Assembly (NCBI GenBank): GCA_019119085.1
Contig: DWXT01000160.1
Span: 1 to 13,477, forward strand
Source: Flavonifractor avistercoris
Lineage (GTDB): Bacteria; Bacillota; Clostridia; Oscillospirales; Oscillospiraceae
DNA length: 13,477 bases
Direction: 5' to 3'
Shown: positions 1 to 5,588 of the stretch, piece by piece
Layout of the letters: the number at the start of each line of letters is the position of its first letter
Numbering within the stretch: the first letter of the stretch is position 1
Position numbers and translations under genes: made by a program
The notes under the pieces: generated by a model
What the model was told of the DNA's origin: nothing
Databases searched by the model: none
Seen by the model: the letters and a program-made list of their open reading frames with translations, nothing else

Positions 1-227
1 CATGCCAAAAAGCGCCCATTCATTGAGCAGGATATCTTCGCCAAAATGACGCTCTATAATTTCGCCGCTCTGCTTCGTCTCCATGCTGTTTTACGCAACC
101 GAGGGCAAGCATCTCTACCGCTTCAACGCCGCTTTTGCCATGCCCTCTTTCTTGTTGCGTATATTTGCTAAGCCAGCTCCGAACTCCTCCCCCGGAGCCA
201 GCTGCGTTGGAACACTTATCTGAATGA
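1..227 (+). pseudogene. IS4-type transposase, C-terminal remnant (frameshifted, cut by window edge)
   Basis: The first reading frame, open from position 1, encodes a stretch containing KKRPFIEQDIFAKMTLYNF. This resembles the late part of IS4-family DDE transposases (COG3385), where a KK..IEQEI.AK.T.YNF segment follows the catalytic region. The match then moves to frame 2 at about 90-101 (EGKHLYRFNAAFAMP, like the family's K..YR.NF..A segment) and to frame 3 from about 174 (RTPPPEPAALEHLSE, ending in TGA at 225-227). Two frame changes and the lack of the usual basic PIRPGR-type tail indicate a dead copy. The catalytic residues and N-terminus would lie left of the window. Family assignment is from remembered motif patterns. 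Confidence 0.6.
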
Positions 228-245
228 GATTAAGCTTATACTTGA

Positions 246-261
246 CTTTTTCGACAGGCTG
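246..261 (+). repeat. 16-bp edge repeat, copy 1 (candidate IS end)
   Basis: The sequence CTTTTTCGACAGGCTG lies 18 bp after the last stop codon of the transposase remnant. Exactly the same 16 bases occur in the opposite orientation at 13462-13477, the last bases of the window. The position just after a transposase 3' end fits the right terminal repeat of an insertion sequence. One base separates it from the stem of the hairpin at 263-291, as at the other copy. The identity is directly visible; the IS-end interpretation is inference. Confidence 0.5.
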
Positions 262-297
262 AGACGGATTTTCCGTATTGGGAAATCCGTCTTTTTT
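262..297 (+). terminator. Intrinsic terminator hairpin between transposase remnant and XRE gene
   Basis: The arms GACGGATTTTCC (263-274) and GGAAATCCGTC (281-291) pair with one extra T, and are followed by TTTTTT (292-297). This is a good rightward rho-independent terminator. It also lies directly behind the leftward XRE gene stop (296-298), so it probably began as a bidirectional terminator. In the leftward direction the expected U-tract is missing: the stem runs straight into the 16-bp edge repeat. Confidence 0.75.
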
Positions 298-865
298 ACC
301 GCAGATACAGGAAGGAATAGTAGAGGGGAATGGTGAGGAACAGCATCCACCCCGGGTGCCAGTTGTCCAGCAGAAAACCGGTAAGCAGGTAGACCATGGT
401 GACGATGAGGGCGTAGACCTCCTGCAGCCCCAGGGCGCTGGTCAGATTGGGCAGGGCCACCATCAGCACCAGGGTGAGCAGCCACAGCAGCCGCTCCTTC
501 CACTTTTTCCATTCCTTTTTCCGGGCCTTCCGCTCCGCCTTCTCGGCGGCGTCCCAGGCGGAGGCGGCGGCAAAGACCTCCTCCGCCTCTGTGTCCCTGT
601 CCGGGGCCGTTTCTGCCTCCGGTTCCGGCTCCGGCGCGGCCTGGGCCGCCGCACCCCTGGCGGGCGTGTGGAGCAGCAGGCCGTCCAGGGAGATGCCGTA
701 GAGCCGGGCCAGGGCGATCAGGTTGTCGGTGTCCGGGGAGGACTCCGCCCGCTCCCATTTGGAGATGGCCTGCCGGCTCACCCCCAGCCTGCCGGCCAGC
801 TCCTCCTGGGAATAGCCGTGGGCGCGGCGCAGCTCCACCAGCCGGTTGGCGATCTCGATGTTCAT
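296..865 (-). CDS. XRE-family transcriptional regulator with C-terminal membrane anchor
   Basis: A 189-residue protein. Residues 5-62 form a Cro/C1-type helix-turn-helix (RLVELRRAHGYSQEELAGRL, then GVSRQAISKWERAESSP), ending in the DNLIALARLYGISLDGLL segment typical of Clostridia XRE proteins. Residues 66-108 are an Ala/Glu/Pro-rich linker, 109-125 a strongly basic stretch, and about 126-142, 149-166 and 172-188 three hydrophobic segments likely to cross the membrane. The start is supported by GAGAGGAGG about 8 nt upstream of ATG. The architecture suggests a DNA-binding protein tethered to the membrane, perhaps sensing an envelope or small-molecule signal; target unknown. It is transcribed in the same direction as the upstream PLP enzyme, 80 bp away. 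Confidence 0.88.
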   Translation of the reverse strand: MNIEIANRLVELRRAHGYSQEELAGRLGVSRQAISKWERAESSPDTDNLIALARLYGISLDGLLLHTPARGAAAQAAPEPEPEAETAPDRDTEAEEVFAAASAWDAAEKAERKARKKEWKKWKERLLWLLTLVLMVALPNLTSALGLQEVYALIVTMVYLLTGFLLDNWHPGWMLFLTIPLYYSFLYLR

Positions 866-945
866 GGACAGGCCTCCTCTCTTCGGATGCTATCTTATCA
901 GTTTCCCCGCCGGACGGCCACCTATTCTGGCTTTCACGGCCGCAA

Positions 946-2115
946 CTATCGGTTGCGGGCCTCCGTCAGCAGCGCCTCCACCGCCCCGGCGGCGGTGTCA
1001 ATCTCCGCGAAGGTGGTGAAGGGCCCCACGGAGAAGCGCACCGCCCCCTGGGGGAAGGTACCCAGCGTCCTGTGGGCCAGGGGGGCGCAGTGGAGCCCCA
1101 CCCGGGTGAGCACGCCGTACTCCCGCTCCAGCCGGAAGGCCATCTCCCCGTTGTCGGCGCGGAGGAAGTCCACCGACACCACCCCCGCCCGGTTGAAGCA
1201 GTCGTTGGTGCCCAGCACCCGCAGGCCGTCCTCCTCCAGCTCCTTCATCCGGTACCACAGGTGGCGGGACAGCTTCCGCTCCCGCTCCCGCAGCGCCTCG
1301 CCCTGCTCCGCCAGATAGTCCAGGGCGGCCCCCAGGCCGAAGATGCCGGGCAGGTTCAGGGTGCCCGGCTCCAGCCGGTCGGGCAGGAAGGGGGGCATGG
1401 ACAGGGACTGAGACATGCTCCCCGTACCGCCGGACACCAGGGGCTCCAGCTCCGCGGCCAGGGCGTCCGTCACCACCAGGCCGCCGATACCCTGGGGGCC
1501 CAGCAGGCCCTTGTGGCCGGGGAAGGCCAGGCCGTCGATGCCCATGGCCGCCATGTCCACCGGCACGGCGCCCAGGGTCTGGGCTCCATCCACCAGGAAG
1601 AAGATCCCCCGCTCCCGGCACAGGGCGCCCACCTGTCCGATGGGAAACAGGGTGCCCGACACGTTGGAGGCGTGGGTGAGCACCACCGCCCGCACATCCT
1701 CCGTCAGGCGCTCCGCCAGGCCGTCCGGCAGCAGCTCTCCCCGGTCTGTGCAGGGCAGATACTCCACCTCCACCCCTCTGCTCTTCAGCTGCTCCAGGGG
1801 CCGCAGGACGGCGTTGTGCTCCATGGGGGAGGTGAGCACCTTGTCGCCGGGCCGCAGCAGGCCGTGGAGCAGGAAGTTGAGGCCGTAGGTGGCCCCCGGC
1901 GTGAAGCACACGTTTCGGGGATCCGGGCCGTTCACCAGGGCGCACAGCTTCTCCCGCACCGCCAGCACCCCGCCGGCGGCGTCCCAGGCCCGCTGATAGC
2001 CCCCCCGGCCGATGTTGCAGCCCACATGCTCCAGGTAGTCCGCCATGGCCTCCCCCACGCCGGGGGCCTTGGGAAGAGAGGTGGCCGCATTGTCCAGGTA
2101 GATGGTCTTGTCCAT
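946..2115 (-). CDS. Aminotransferase class V / cysteine desulfurase family protein
   Basis: A 389-residue, full-length PLP enzyme of the fold-type I NifS/SufS-like group. The PLP-site motifs are in order: YLDNAATS (6-13), PMEHNAVLRP (97-106, His100 expected to stack on PLP), THASNVSGTLFPI (147-159), VDGAQTLGAVPVD (175-187, Asp176) and the Schiff-base lysine in PGHKGLLGPQG (Lys202). RVGLHCAPLAHRTLGT (338-353) carries Cys343 at the position of the catalytic persulfide cysteine, and Arg360 follows. This closely fits the branch annotated simply as 'cysteine desulfurase family protein', whose substrate and partner are usually unassigned; no IscU/SufU scaffold is nearby. The ATG at 2115 is chosen because the conserved N-terminus begins there with GGAGGG about 10 nt upstream; the frame stays open further upstream without homology. 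It lies 68 bp behind the stalk-domain gene in the same direction and is probably co-transcribed. Confidence 0.9.
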   Translation of the reverse strand: MDKTIYLDNAATSLPKAPGVGEAMADYLEHVGCNIGRGGYQRAWDAAGGVLAVREKLCALVNGPDPRNVCFTPGATYGLNFLLHGLLRPGDKVLTSPMEHNAVLRPLEQLKSRGVEVEYLPCTDRGELLPDGLAERLTEDVRAVVLTHASNVSGTLFPIGQVGALCRERGIFFLVDGAQTLGAVPVDMAAMGIDGLAFPGHKGLLGPQGIGGLVVTDALAAELEPLVSGGTGSMSQSLSMPPFLPDRLEPGTLNLPGIFGLGAALDYLAEQGEALRERERKLSRHLWYRMKELEEDGLRVLGTNDCFNRAGVVSVDFLRADNGEMAFRLEREYGVLTRVGLHCAPLAHRTLGTFPQGAVRFSVGPFTTFAEIDTAAGAVEALLTEARNR

Positions 2116-2134
2116 AGGCGCTCGCCCTCCATGC

Positions 2135-2170
2135 CGCAGGGGCGGACGGAAGATCCCGCCCGCCCCTGCG
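2135..2170. other. Stable intergenic hairpin between two leftward genes
   Basis: Arms of 15 nt (2135-2149 and 2156-2170) pair with a single mismatch around the six-base loop AAGATC. For leftward transcription no U-tract follows, since the ribosome binding site of the desulfurase-family gene comes next, so it is unlikely to be a full terminator there. It could protect the 3' end of the upstream message or set the ratio of the two genes. In the rightward direction it is followed by TGTCCGTTTT, a weak terminator-like tail. Confidence 0.55.
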
Positions 2171-2183
2171 TGTCCGTTTTGAT

Positions 2184-3353
2184 TCAGATGTGCGTCTCCA
2201 GGGCCAGCCGGAACTGGTAGTCCGACCGGCTCATCCGGGGCAGAGCCCGCTCCAGCATGGACGCACACGCGGTGCTGTCGTCCAGCAGCACCCGGGCGGT
2301 GCTGCGCCGCCCCTCCAGGTTCTGGAGCAGGGCGGTGGCCTGGGTGCTGGCGCTGCGCCCGTCGTCCCGGGCGTCCACATTGGCCGTCCAGCACACCCAG
2401 CCCTCCGCCTCCAGGGCGTCGGCCACGCCGGCGGCGGCGTCCTCCAGATAGGCGGTGTGGGGCCGCAGGTGGGCCAGCTCCTCCAGCAGGGCGGTACCCT
2501 CCTCCAGCTCTGCCCGGGCCGTCTCCAGGGAGGCGCCGGACACCGACAGGCCCACGGCGTGGCCGGTGCCCACCAGCCGCCGCAGCTGATCGGCGGAATC
2601 GGCCAGGGCCTCCCCCCGGAAGAGGAACAGGGCCCGCGCGCCCCGGTCACCCAGGCTGTCCAGGATGCTCTCCAGCCCCCCGGCGCCGGTGCACTGAACC
2701 GCCAGATAGACCGGCAGGCCCTCCTGCTCCGTCTCCCCCCCGGTGCTCTCTCCCGGGGTCTGGGGCGTGCTGGTCTCCTGGCTGTCCCCCTCCAGCTGCC
2801 GCAGGTACTCGTAATAGCGGGTGCGCATGGCGTCGCCGCTGGCGGTGGAGACAAAGTCCTGGGTGCTCAGCCACTCCTGTCCGTTGGTGATGCGGATCAG
2901 GGTGCCGTACTGGGTGGGGGTATAGGTGTAGTTCAGGCCGAAGAAGGAGCACACACCCGCCAGGGGGAGAAACACCCGGCCGTTGCGCTGCACCGCCCGC
3001 ATGTCCAGGGAGGTGCCGTTGAGCTGATCCACACAGGTGCCGGCGTTGAGATCGAACACCAGGGTGCCCCGCAGGCTGTAGAGGGTGAAGGTGTAGGTGC
3101 TCTCGGTGTGCTCCTGCCCGTAGGACACTCCCAGGTTGACCCCGGTGACCGTCCGGTCGAAGGCCAGATAGGGCACATAGAGCACTCCGCCCACCCAGGC
3201 GGGCATGGCGTCCAGGGGGAGCGTGAGCATCCGGTCGTTCTCCGCCATCAGGTAGATGGTGGGCGTGTCCGCCCTGGCCGCGGGCAGCACAAGGGCGCAC
3301 AGCAGCGCCAGCGCGCACACTGCGGACAGGATCTGTTTTCCTTTGCGGGCCAT
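2184..3353 (-). CDS. Secreted stalk-domain protein with degenerate NodB (polysaccharide deacetylase)-like domain
   Basis: A 389-residue exported protein. Residues 1-28 are a signal peptide (MARKGK, hydrophobic core, AARA cleavage-like end). Residues about 40-150 resemble the copper amine oxidase N-terminal 'stalk' domain common in Firmicutes surface proteins (LYVPYLAFDR, RNGRVFLPLAGVCSFFGLNY). A Thr/Glu/Gly-rich linker (about 172-195) follows. The last 185 residues follow the NodB order: LPVYLAVQ, ILDSLGDRGARALFLFRGEAL, LRRLVGTGHAVGLSVSGAS, LRPHTAYLEDAA, GWVCWTANVDARDD, ARVLLDDS. The metal-binding and catalytic motifs of active deacetylases (TFDDGP, H..SH) are absent, so this domain is probably non-catalytic, perhaps glycan-binding. 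The ATG at 3353 is preferred over an in-frame TTG at 3383 because AGGGGAGGT sits just upstream and the promoter puts the mRNA start beside the TTG. The NodB relation is pattern-based inference. Confidence 0.75.
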   Translation of the reverse strand: MARKGKQILSAVCALALLCALVLPAARADTPTIYLMAENDRMLTLPLDAMPAWVGGVLYVPYLAFDRTVTGVNLGVSYGQEHTESTYTFTLYSLRGTLVFDLNAGTCVDQLNGTSLDMRAVQRNGRVFLPLAGVCSFFGLNYTYTPTQYGTLIRITNGQEWLSTQDFVSTASGDAMRTRYYEYLRQLEGDSQETSTPQTPGESTGGETEQEGLPVYLAVQCTGAGGLESILDSLGDRGARALFLFRGEALADSADQLRRLVGTGHAVGLSVSGASLETARAELEEGTALLEELAHLRPHTAYLEDAAAGVADALEAEGWVCWTANVDARDDGRSASTQATALLQNLEGRRSTARVLLDDSTACASMLERALPRMSRSDYQFRLALETHI

Positions 3354-3382
3354 GGCCCCACCTCCCCTGTTTGGATGGGACA

Positions 3383-3411
3383 ATTATAGCATGGATCGGG
3401 CGGCGGGTAAA
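3383..3411 (-). promoter_or_regulatory. Sigma-A promoter of the stalk-domain gene
   Basis: On the minus strand a TTTACC -35 (3406-3411), a 17-nt spacer and a perfect TATAAT -10 (3383-3388) lie about 30 bp upstream of the ATG at 3353. The likely start of transcription is near 3376, giving a short leader that contains the ribosome binding site. Confidence 0.75.
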
Positions 3412-3510
3412 GGGTGCCTTGCGCCGGCGGCCCCGGCGTGGTATCATGGGGTGGATTCCCTTTCATCAAATTTTAAGGAAACCTAAATTCCATTTCCAGC
3501 CCCATGGGGA

Positions 3511-3516
3511 TATAAT
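3511..3516 (+). promoter_or_regulatory. -10 element of the DUF4342 / response regulator operon
   Basis: A perfect TATAAT stands 34 bp before the ATG at 3551. At 17-nt spacing the -35 would be TTCCAT, a poor match, so this promoter may be weak or need an activator, for example the downstream OmpR-type regulator. The 94 bp between this and the divergent promoter at 3383-3411 show no other clear element. Confidence 0.6.
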
Positions 3517-3550
3517 ACATCCAGAAAAGCCGGAGAGGATGGTGGAGCAC

Positions 3551-4216
3551 ATGGCGGTAACCCTGGAGCAGGTGGAGGCCCTGCGGGCGCGGGCGGAGGT
3601 GTCCTATGAGGAGGCCCGGGCCGCCCTGGAGGACAGCGGCGGCGATCTGCTGGACGCGCTGATCGCCCTGGAGCGGGCGGGTAAGCTCCGCCCCGACGGC
3701 GCCCGGGGCGCCTTCTTCACCACCCGGCCCGGCGGAGGGGATGCCCCGCCCCCGCCGCCCGCCGGCGGGTCCGCTCCGTCCCAGGTGCCGGCCGTGGAGC
3801 GCCCCCGCTTCTTCGGCCTGGCCCTGACGGTGGGCGGAAGGCGGCGGCAGCGGGGACGCCGGGAGGGCTCCGGATTCGGGACAAAGTTAAAGGAGCTGCT
3901 GCTGGCGGCGGCGGATCTGCTGCGCCACTGCACGGTGAACCAGTTCGAGGTGTGGCGCGGCGGGGAGCGGATGACCTCCCTGCCGGTGCTGATCCTGATC
4001 CTGCTGGTGGTGCTGGCCTACTGGATCTCCTTGCCCCTGCTGGTCATCGGCCTGCTGTTCGGGTGCCGGTACCGGTTTTCCGGCCCGGATCTGGACAGGA
4101 ACAAGGTGGGCGAGGTGGCCAACCAGGTGTCCGACTCTGTGCGGGACGCGGTGGGCCAGGTGCGGGAGCAGTTCAAAAAGGAGTTTAGCAGATCCCGGCA
4201 CAGAAAAGGCAAGTAA
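3551..4216 (+). CDS. DUF4342 domain-containing membrane protein with UBA/TS-N-like N-terminus
   Basis: A 221-residue protein. Residues 1-42 (TLEQVEALRARAEVSYEEAR followed by AALEDSGGDLLDALIALE) have the three-helix pattern of the UBA-like fold seen at the N-terminus of EF-Ts and in DUF4342 proteins. Residues 48-108 are a Pro/Gly/Arg-rich linker. Residues 110-140 (TKLKELLLAAADLLRHCTVNQFEVWRGGER) match the DUF4342 core, followed by one long hydrophobic segment or two close ones (143-171) and a charged, helical tail rich in Val/Gln/Arg/Lys. An in-frame ATG at 3539 is possible; the ATG at 3551 is chosen because DUF4342 proteins begin at this point. It ends 20 bp before the response regulator gene and is probably co-transcribed with it. 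Function unknown; the context suggests an envelope-related role. Confidence 0.75.
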   Translation: MAVTLEQVEALRARAEVSYEEARAALEDSGGDLLDALIALERAGKLRPDGARGAFFTTRPGGGDAPPPPPAGGSAPSQVPAVERPRFFGLALTVGGRRRQRGRREGSGFGTKLKELLLAAADLLRHCTVNQFEVWRGGERMTSLPVLILILLVVLAYWISLPLLVIGLLFGCRYRFSGPDLDRNKVGEVANQVSDSVRDAVGQVREQFKKEFSRSRHRKGK

Positions 4217-4236
4217 GCAAGTGAGGAGAGAGGCAC

Positions 4237-4923
4237 ATGGCGGAACGGATTCTGCTGGTGGAGGACGAGGAAAAGCTGGCCCGGATGGTGGAGCTGGAGC
4301 TCCAGTACGAGGGCTATGAGGTGGAGAAGGCCTTTGACGGCCGCACGGGGCTGGAGCTGGCCCTGTCGGGGAAATTCGACCTGGTGCTGCTGGACATCAT
4401 GCTGCCCGCCCTGTCGGGCATGGAGGTGCTCCGCCGCCTACGGAAGGAGAGCCAGATGCCCGTCATCATGCTCACCGCCCGGGACACGGTGGTGGACAAG
4501 GTGTCCGGCCTGGACATGGGGGCGGACGATTACATCACCAAGCCCTTCGCCATTGAGGAGCTGCTGGCCCGCATCCGGGCGGCCCTGCGCAAGCGCCCCG
4601 CCCAGGCGGCAGAGCCGCCCCACAGCCTGCTTACCGCCGGGCCCCTGTCCATGGACACCGACCGGCACGAGGTCACCGTGGACGGCGAGAACGTGGAGCT
4701 CACCCGGCGGGAGTTCGATCTGCTGCGCTACCTGCTGGAGAACAAGGAGAAGGTCATCACCCGGGAGTCCCTGCTGGATCACGTGTGGGGCTTCGACTTC
4801 GTGGGGGAGACCAACGCCGTGGACGTGTATATCCGCTTCCTGCGCTCCAAGATCGACGAGCACTTCGGCATCAAGCTCATCCACACCGTCCGCGGCGTGG
4901 GGTACGTGATCCGGGAGGAATAA
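4237..4923 (+). CDS. OmpR/PhoB-family response regulator
   Basis: A 228-residue, full-length regulator. The receiver domain (1-120) has the acidic pair Asp10/Glu11, the phosphorylation site Asp53 in LVLLDIMLP, Thr80 in VIMLTA and Lys102 in YITKPF. The winged helix (about 133-227) shows LTRREFDLLRYLLENKEKVI, LLDHVWGFDF, VDVYIRFLRSKID and the terminal IHTVRGVGYVIREE. GAGGAGAGAGG precedes the ATG. The sequence is of the ArlR/CusR/PhoB general type. Its probable partner is the histidine kinase at 5588-7234, but a terminator and a flavodoxin-like gene lie between them, so regulator and kinase can be expressed at different levels. Likely target genes cannot be read from the sequence. Confidence 0.95.
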   Translation: MAERILLVEDEEKLARMVELELQYEGYEVEKAFDGRTGLELALSGKFDLVLLDIMLPALSGMEVLRRLRKESQMPVIMLTARDTVVDKVSGLDMGADDYITKPFAIEELLARIRAALRKRPAQAAEPPHSLLTAGPLSMDTDRHEVTVDGENVELTRREFDLLRYLLENKEKVITRESLLDHVWGFDFVGETNAVDVYIRFLRSKIDEHFGIKLIHTVRGVGYVIREE

Positions 4924-4930
4924 ACCCCGT

Positions 4931-4958
4931 CAAAAAAGTGGCCAAGGCCACTTTTTTG
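4931..4958 (+). terminator. Intrinsic terminator behind the response regulator
   Basis: A perfect 13-bp stem (4931-4943 with 4946-4958; CAAAAAAGTGGCC and its complement) begins 7 bp after the stop codon. The right arm carries TTTTTT and the left arm AAAAAA, so it can act in both directions. It should stop or attenuate read-through from the response regulator into the flavodoxin-like and kinase genes. Confidence 0.8.
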
Positions 4959-4963
4959 AGAAG

Positions 4964-5034
4964 GCCGCAGCCCGCCGCGCGCATGTCGCGGCTGAAAACA
5001 GATTTTCATCCTGTTCGCGCCTTCAGGCGCGAAC
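4964..5034 (+). other. Structured non-coding stretch (candidate dispersed repeat or leader)
   Basis: Between the terminator and the flavodoxin-like gene the DNA holds two more hairpins: a bulged one at 4968-4994 (CAG/CTG outer and CCGCG/CGCGG inner stems) and a perfect 9-bp stem with a TTCA loop at 5013-5034 (GTTCGCGCC / GGCGCGAAC). No clear promoter is visible in 4964-5093 even though the downstream genes need one unless they rely on read-through. The dense hairpins could be a mobile REP-like sequence or a regulatory leader; the sequence alone does not decide. Confidence 0.4.
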
Positions 5035-5093
5035 TCTGCGAGGCTCCTGACCATCTGTGGACGGAGACATTCCGCCCGGGGGAGGTATTTGTT

Positions 5094-5588
5094 ATGACCG
5101 CATCCGCCATTGTGTATACCAGCGCCACCGGCTTCACCGCCCGGTACGCCCAGCTGCTCTCCCGGAAGACCGGCCTGCCCTGCCTGGCTCTGGAGCGGGC
5201 GAAGGAGCTGCCCGGGGACACCCCCGTCCTCTACCTGGGCTGGCTGTGCGCCGGAGGGATCAAGGGGTTGAAGAAGGCCCGGAAGCGCCTGGCGGTGCGG
5301 GCCGTCTGCGCCGTGGGCATGGCCCCGTCCTCGCCGGAAGTGGTGAACAAGCTGGCCGGACAGAATCACTTGGAGGGGCTCCCCTTCTTCTATCTGCGGG
5401 GCGGCTACGCCCCGGAGAAGCTGCCCGGCCCCTACAAGCTGATGATGGCCCCCATGACAAAGGCGGTCACCGGACACCCGCCCAAGGACGAGAACGAGGC
5501 CGCCATGCAGGAGGCCTTCCGGCACGGGGGCGACTGGGTGGACGAGGGCGCGCTGGCGCCGGTGCTGGCCTGGCTGGAGGGATCGTAA
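5094..5588 (+). CDS. Flavodoxin-like protein
   Basis: A 164-residue protein. The first strand and loop, AIVYTSATGFTARYAQLL (residues 5-22), match the flavodoxin FMN phosphate-binding pattern T-x-T/S-G-x-T (here TSATGFT). The following strands (PVLYLGWLCAGGIKGL, AVCAVGMAPSS, LPFFYLRGGYAP) fit the alternating alpha/beta order of a flavodoxin fold. It is near the usual length for a short-chain flavodoxin, but its second half (LPGPYKLMMAPMTKAV, DENEAAMQEAFRHGGDWVDE) resembles flavodoxin-domain proteins of the protoporphyrinogen oxidase-like group rather than classical flavodoxins. GGGGGAGG lies about 8 nt before the ATG. Its stop overlaps the kinase start (TAATG), so the two are translationally coupled. 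Likely an FMN electron carrier or quinone/heme-related oxidoreductase; substrate unknown. Confidence 0.8.
   Translation: MTASAIVYTSATGFTARYAQLLSRKTGLPCLALERAKELPGDTPVLYLGWLCAGGIKGLKKARKRLAVRAVCAVGMAPSSPEVVNKLAGQNHLEGLPFFYLRGGYAPEKLPGPYKLMMAPMTKAVTGHPPKDENEAAMQEAFRHGGDWVDEGALAPVLAWLEGS

Noticed and set aside
930..960. Imperfect hairpin around the stop codon of the desulfurase-family gene
   Set aside because: The arms GGCCGCAAC and GTTGCGGGCC pair only with a bulge and no U-tract follows, so it is not supported as a terminator.
278..1318. 346-residue plus-strand open frame opposite the XRE gene
   Set aside because: It is antisense to two genes with clear domains, with biased composition and no start signal.
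2116..2394. Possible N-terminal extension of the desulfurase-family gene
   Set aside because: The open frame continues upstream, but it overlaps the stalk-domain gene in another frame and is unlike any enzyme N-terminus. The conserved start MDKTIYLDNAATS has its own ribosome binding site.
2190..3389. 399-residue plus-strand open frame opposite the stalk-domain gene
   Set aside because: It mirrors the real gene almost exactly, has a Gly/Gln/His-rich translation and shows no signal or domain, whereas the minus strand has a promoter, ribosome binding site and signal peptide.
5057..5587. Extended N-terminus of the histidine kinase frame
   Set aside because: The frame is open upstream but overlaps the flavodoxin-like gene in a different frame and is Arg/Gly-rich. 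The ATG at 5588 has a ribosome binding site and starts just before the first membrane segment.
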